Source: Flavobacteriaceae bacterium (lineage in GTDB: Bacteria; Bacteroidota; Bacteroidia; Flavobacteriales; Flavobacteriaceae). From it: DNA of 33,298 nucleotides. The first letter of the stretch is position 1. Every line of letters begins with the position of its first letter. Location: positions 1 to 33,298 of the forward strand of contig WFXA01000256.1 in NCBI GenBank assembly GCA_015490835.1, given 5' to 3'. The notes below the pieces were generated by a model that was given only the letters and a program-made list of their open reading frames with translations, searched no databases and was not told where the DNA came from. Of the stretch, positions 31,156-33,298 are shown in pieces. The position numbers and the translations under genes were made by a program.

Positions 31156-32172
31156 TTACAAACTCTTAAACTGATCTAAAAACCTTACATCGTTTTCGCT
31201 TAGTAAACGAATATCTGAAATTTGATGCAATAACAAAGCAATACGGTCTATTCCCATTCCAAAAGCAAAACCAGAGTATTCTTTGGGGTCTATGTTGCAA
31301 TTTTCCAACACATTGGGGTCTACCATACCGCATCCCATAATTTCTAACCATCCGGTACCTTTGGTCATTTTGTAGTCGGTTTCGGTTTCCAATCCCCAAT
31401 ACACATCTACTTCGGCACTTGGTTCGGTAAACGGAAAGTAAGAGGGGCGCAATCTAATTTTAGATTTCCCGAATAACTCGGTGGTAAAGTATTCTAATGT
31501 TTGTTTTAAATCGGCAAAACTTACATCTTTATCAATATACAATCCTTCTACTTGGTGAAAAAAGCAATGCGAACGAGCCGATATAGCTTCGTTTCGATAC
31601 ACTCTTCCGGGCGAAATGGTACGAATGGGCGGTTTATGGGTTTCCATATACCGTACTTGTACCGAGGAGGTGTGTGTGCGTAATAAAATATCGGGGTTGG
31701 TTTGTATAAAAAAGGTGTCTTGCATATCTCGTGCCGGGTGGTATTCAGGCAAGTTTAATGCAGTAAAATTATGCCAATCGTCTTCTATCTCGGGTCCTTC
31801 GGAAATGGTAAACCCGATGCGCGAAAAAATCTCGATAATATTATTTTTAACTATAGAAATAGGATGTCTGGAGCCCAATTCTATGGGTTCACCGGGGCGG
31901 GATAAATCGCCGTATTTTCCAACTACATCACCATTGTTTTGCAACGATTCTTTTAAAGTGTTAACCTTTTCTTGTGTTTTGTTTTTAAGGGTGTTAATGG
32001 CTTGACCTACTTCCTTTTTTTGCTCGTTAGGTACAGTTTTAAAATCGGAAAAAAGTAGGTTTAACAATCCTTTTTTACCAAGGTATTTAATTCTAAAAGC
32101 TTCTATTTCTTCTAAAGTATTAGCAGTAAAAGCTTCAACATCAGCAATATGTTTGTGTATGGTATCTATCAT
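31156..32172 (-). CDS. pheS: Phenylalanyl-tRNA synthetase alpha subunit
   Basis: The 338-residue protein has an N-terminal coiled coil that binds tRNA (about 1-90) and a class II catalytic core with TRGxYRNE-type motif 2 (GRVYRNEAISARSHCFFHQVEGLYID, about 190-215) and motif 3 GFAFGMGIDRIALL (about 302-315). It charges tRNA-Phe together with PheT, which is not in the window; in Bacteroidetes the two genes are commonly apart. Own promoter at 32192-32222. Length normal. Confidence 0.96.
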   Translation of the reverse strand: MIDTIHKHIADVEAFTANTLEEIEAFRIKYLGKKGLLNLLFSDFKTVPNEQKKEVGQAINTLKNKTQEKVNTLKESLQNNGDVVGKYGDLSRPGEPIELGSRHPISIVKNNIIEIFSRIGFTISEGPEIEDDWHNFTALNLPEYHPARDMQDTFFIQTNPDILLRTHTSSVQVRYMETHKPPIRTISPGRVYRNEAISARSHCFFHQVEGLYIDKDVSFADLKQTLEYFTTELFGKSKIRLRPSYFPFTEPSAEVDVYWGLETETDYKMTKGTGWLEIMGCGMVDPNVLENCNIDPKEYSGFAFGMGIDRIALLLHQISDIRLLSENDVRFLDQFKSL

Positions 32173-32191
32173 TTTATTAAATAATGAACGG

Positions 32192-32222
32192 CAAAATTAC
32201 GGTTTTAGAATGGGCGAAACAA
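32192..32222 (-). promoter_or_regulatory. Promoter of pheS
   Basis: On the minus strand TTG (32220-32222), 20-base spacer and TAATTTTG (32192-32199) form a complete Bacteroidetes promoter, 19 bases before the ATG. Confidence 0.72.
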
Positions 32223-32249
32223 CTGTTTTGAAATGAAATTAATCAGAGA

Positions 32250-32606
32250 CTAATCAACCACCCCATTTTCTAAAAAATACTGTACAATAGCTTCTTTCAT
32301 TAATACACTTTGTTCGCCGGGTTTAAGCGGCGGTAATTTTTCGACCAAAGTGTAATGTGGCCAGCCGTCGGCATCTATATATTCAAATTTATAATACCCA
32401 AAGGGTTCTAAAAGCCTGCAAATAGCAATGTGCATTAAGTTTATTTTATCGTCTTTATTAAATTTTTTCGCAACCTTTCCCAGTTCTTGTATTCCAATAA
32501 GATAAATAATGGCATCTAACTCAAGGGTTTCGCCGTCGGTAAATTTTTTGCTTAACAACGAAACGATTTCATCCCATCGATTTTTTAATTGTATGTCTAA
32601 TGCCAT
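32250..32606 (-). CDS. Conserved hypothetical protein, 118 residues
   Basis: A soluble, mostly helical 118-residue protein without signal peptide. It has an acidic N-terminal half (MALDIQLKNRWDEIVSLLSKKF, EIDAIIYLIGIQELGK-like segment at 27-45) and a short aromatic stretch FGYYKFEYIDADGWPHY (69-85). I do not recognise a named family; the clean start, strong promoter and codon use argue for a real gene, most likely a conserved Flavobacteriia protein. It diverges from the cvpA-like gene and precedes pheS with a 77-base gap that contains the pheS promoter. Confidence 0.78.
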   Translation of the reverse strand: MALDIQLKNRWDEIVSLLSKKFTDGETLELDAIIYLIGIQELGKVAKKFNKDDKINLMHIAICRLLEPFGYYKFEYIDADGWPHYTLVEKLPPLKPGEQSVLMKEAIVQYFLENGVVD

Positions 32607-32626
32607 TTTCGGTTCTGATTAAAAAA

Positions 32627-32658
32627 CAAAGATACTTTAGTTTTGTTATCTTTACCAA
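32627..32658 (-). promoter_or_regulatory. Promoter of the 118-residue protein gene
   Basis: On the minus strand TTG (32656-32658), a 21-base spacer and TATCTTTG (32627-32634). It overlaps the likely cvpA -7 element (TATCTTTA, 32647-32654, plus strand, seven of eight), so the two divergent promoters share DNA and could compete. Confidence 0.68.
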
Positions 32659-32681
32659 TAATTAACTACACATTTTAAAGT

Positions 32682-33227
32682 ATGGTTTTAGCTGATATTG
32701 TTATTGGAATATTATTGTTATTAGGATTTTACAAGGGTTTTAAAAAAGGATTGCTGTTGTCTATAGCCTCTTTAGTTGGAGTTGTTTTTGGTGTATATGG
32801 AGCGATTTACTTTTCGGGATATGTTGCCCAATGGTTGGCAAACCGCTTTAGTTGGGGAGTACAACTAACACAATTGGTAGCTTTTGCCATTACTTTTCTA
32901 GCAATTATTTATACCGTTTCGTTACTGGGTAAGTTTTTAACCAGAGTAGCCGATTTTGCCTTTCTTGGAATTTTTAATAAATTGTTTGGTGGTGCACTTT
33001 ATACGTTAATTGTTGCCTTTTTAATAAGTGTGTTTTTTATGTTTGCCGGTTCGTTTGAAGCATACGGTTACGGAATTTCTAAAGAAACAAAAGAACAATC
33101 TGTTTTATATCTTCCGGTTGCTTCATTGGCTCCAATGGTTTTACCTGCAATTATCGAGAATGTGAAAAAGGTTAAGGAACAAAAAAGCTTCCGGACTAAT
33201 AAGAAGACAAACGATACGTTGCAATAA
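32682..33227 (+). CDS. CvpA-family membrane protein
   Basis: The 181-residue protein has four transmembrane segments (about 4-22, 27-49, 63-85 and 101-124) and the N-terminal pattern MVLADIVIGILLLLGFYKGFKKGLL, typical of CvpA (colicin V production) proteins. It ends in a Lys-rich cytoplasmic tail. E. coli CvpA is an inner membrane protein needed for colicin V export and envelope robustness; the general function is not settled. Divergent from the 118-residue gene. Confidence 0.9.
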   Translation: MVLADIVIGILLLLGFYKGFKKGLLLSIASLVGVVFGVYGAIYFSGYVAQWLANRFSWGVQLTQLVAFAITFLAIIYTVSLLGKFLTRVADFAFLGIFNKLFGGALYTLIVAFLISVFFMFAGSFEAYGYGISKETKEQSVLYLPVASLAPMVLPAIIENVKKVKEQKSFRTNKKTNDTLQ

Positions 33228-33268
33228 AATTTTCCCAACTCAAAATAGGTAGAATTGAAAAATTGTTA

Positions 33269-33276
33269 TAAATTTG
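33269..33276 (+). promoter_or_regulatory. Possible -7 element for a gene beyond the window
   Basis: TAAATTTG fully matches TAnnTTTG, with no -33 element in place. A short TTGTC/GACAA hairpin (33274-33290) overlaps it. The 71 bases after the CvpA-family gene hold nothing else. Confidence 0.3.
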
Positions 33277-33298
33277 TCATGTATCGACAAGTCAAAAA

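Noticed and set aside
31616-32005. 129-codon plus-strand frame
   Set aside because: Antisense of pheS, whose catalytic motifs are unmistakable; composition is not protein-like.
1-33298. CRISPR arrays, insertion sequences, prophage genes, rRNA or replication origin
   Set aside because: No spaced direct-repeat array, transposase, integrase, phage structural gene, rRNA or DnaA-box cluster was seen on either strand.

Overview
The window reads as an AT-rich chromosomal segment of a Flavobacteriaceae-type Bacteroidetes. Three things point there. Clear matches to the Bacteroidetes promoter element TAnnTTTG lie in front of many genes and repeatedly decide the start codon. Acid-rich lipoprotein signals, HYR-type adhesin sequence, a type IX secretion (T9SS) C-terminal sorting domain and a PorT-like barrel are present. 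The housekeeping genes (rpoN, asnS, pheS, ansA, tatD-like) are of Bacteroidetes type. Much of the window is ordinary core genome; the accessory parts are about 3.2-13.3 kb and 28.0-31.1 kb.

Layout. (1) 1-685, minus strand: the N-terminal part of a secreted protein with a HYR-like domain, with no stop inside the window. (2) 831-3232: cydAB, cytochrome bd quinol oxidase, followed by a decayed minus-strand fragment. (3) 3605-13252: a TetR-controlled region. A ferritin-like DUF2202 lipoprotein gene and the tetR gene each have the same 25-bp double-palindrome operator, in opposite orientation. The tetR gene leads a long collinear series: TolC, an HlyD/YbhG-type adaptor lipoprotein, a cupin, a c-type cytochrome lipoprotein, another lipoprotein, a four-helix membrane protein, two ABC ATPases matching the two halves of E. 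coli YbhF, and two ABC-2 permeases (YbhS/YbhR-like). The gaps around the second ATPase gene carry intergenic repeat elements. (4) 13249-15890, minus: a NarL-type response regulator and its TPR-containing histidine kinase, convergent with the efflux genes.

(5) 15954-18262: a retropepsin-like protease diverging from a TatD nuclease and L-asparaginase I. (6) 18413-18502: tRNA-Ser(GGA). (7) 18748-21925: an ExbB / membrane protein / ExbD / ExbD operon ending in a terminator, then a PorT-like barrel with its own promoter. (8) 21920-25529, minus: a PAP2-like membrane protein, rpoN and asnS. (9) 25663-28048: a nucleotidyltransferase overlapping a B12-binding radical SAM gene. (10) 28259-31142: a lipoprotein gene broken by one in-frame TAA, an outer-membrane barrel and a leucine-rich-repeat protein with a T9SS sorting domain. 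(11) 31156-33227: pheS, a small conserved gene and a CvpA-family gene.

The most unusual system is region 3: an YbhFSR-like exporter whose operon carries a small redox/lipoprotein module and which probably shares one TetR regulator with the ferritin-like lipoprotein upstream. Function is inferred from families and gene order only; nothing here was tested against a database.
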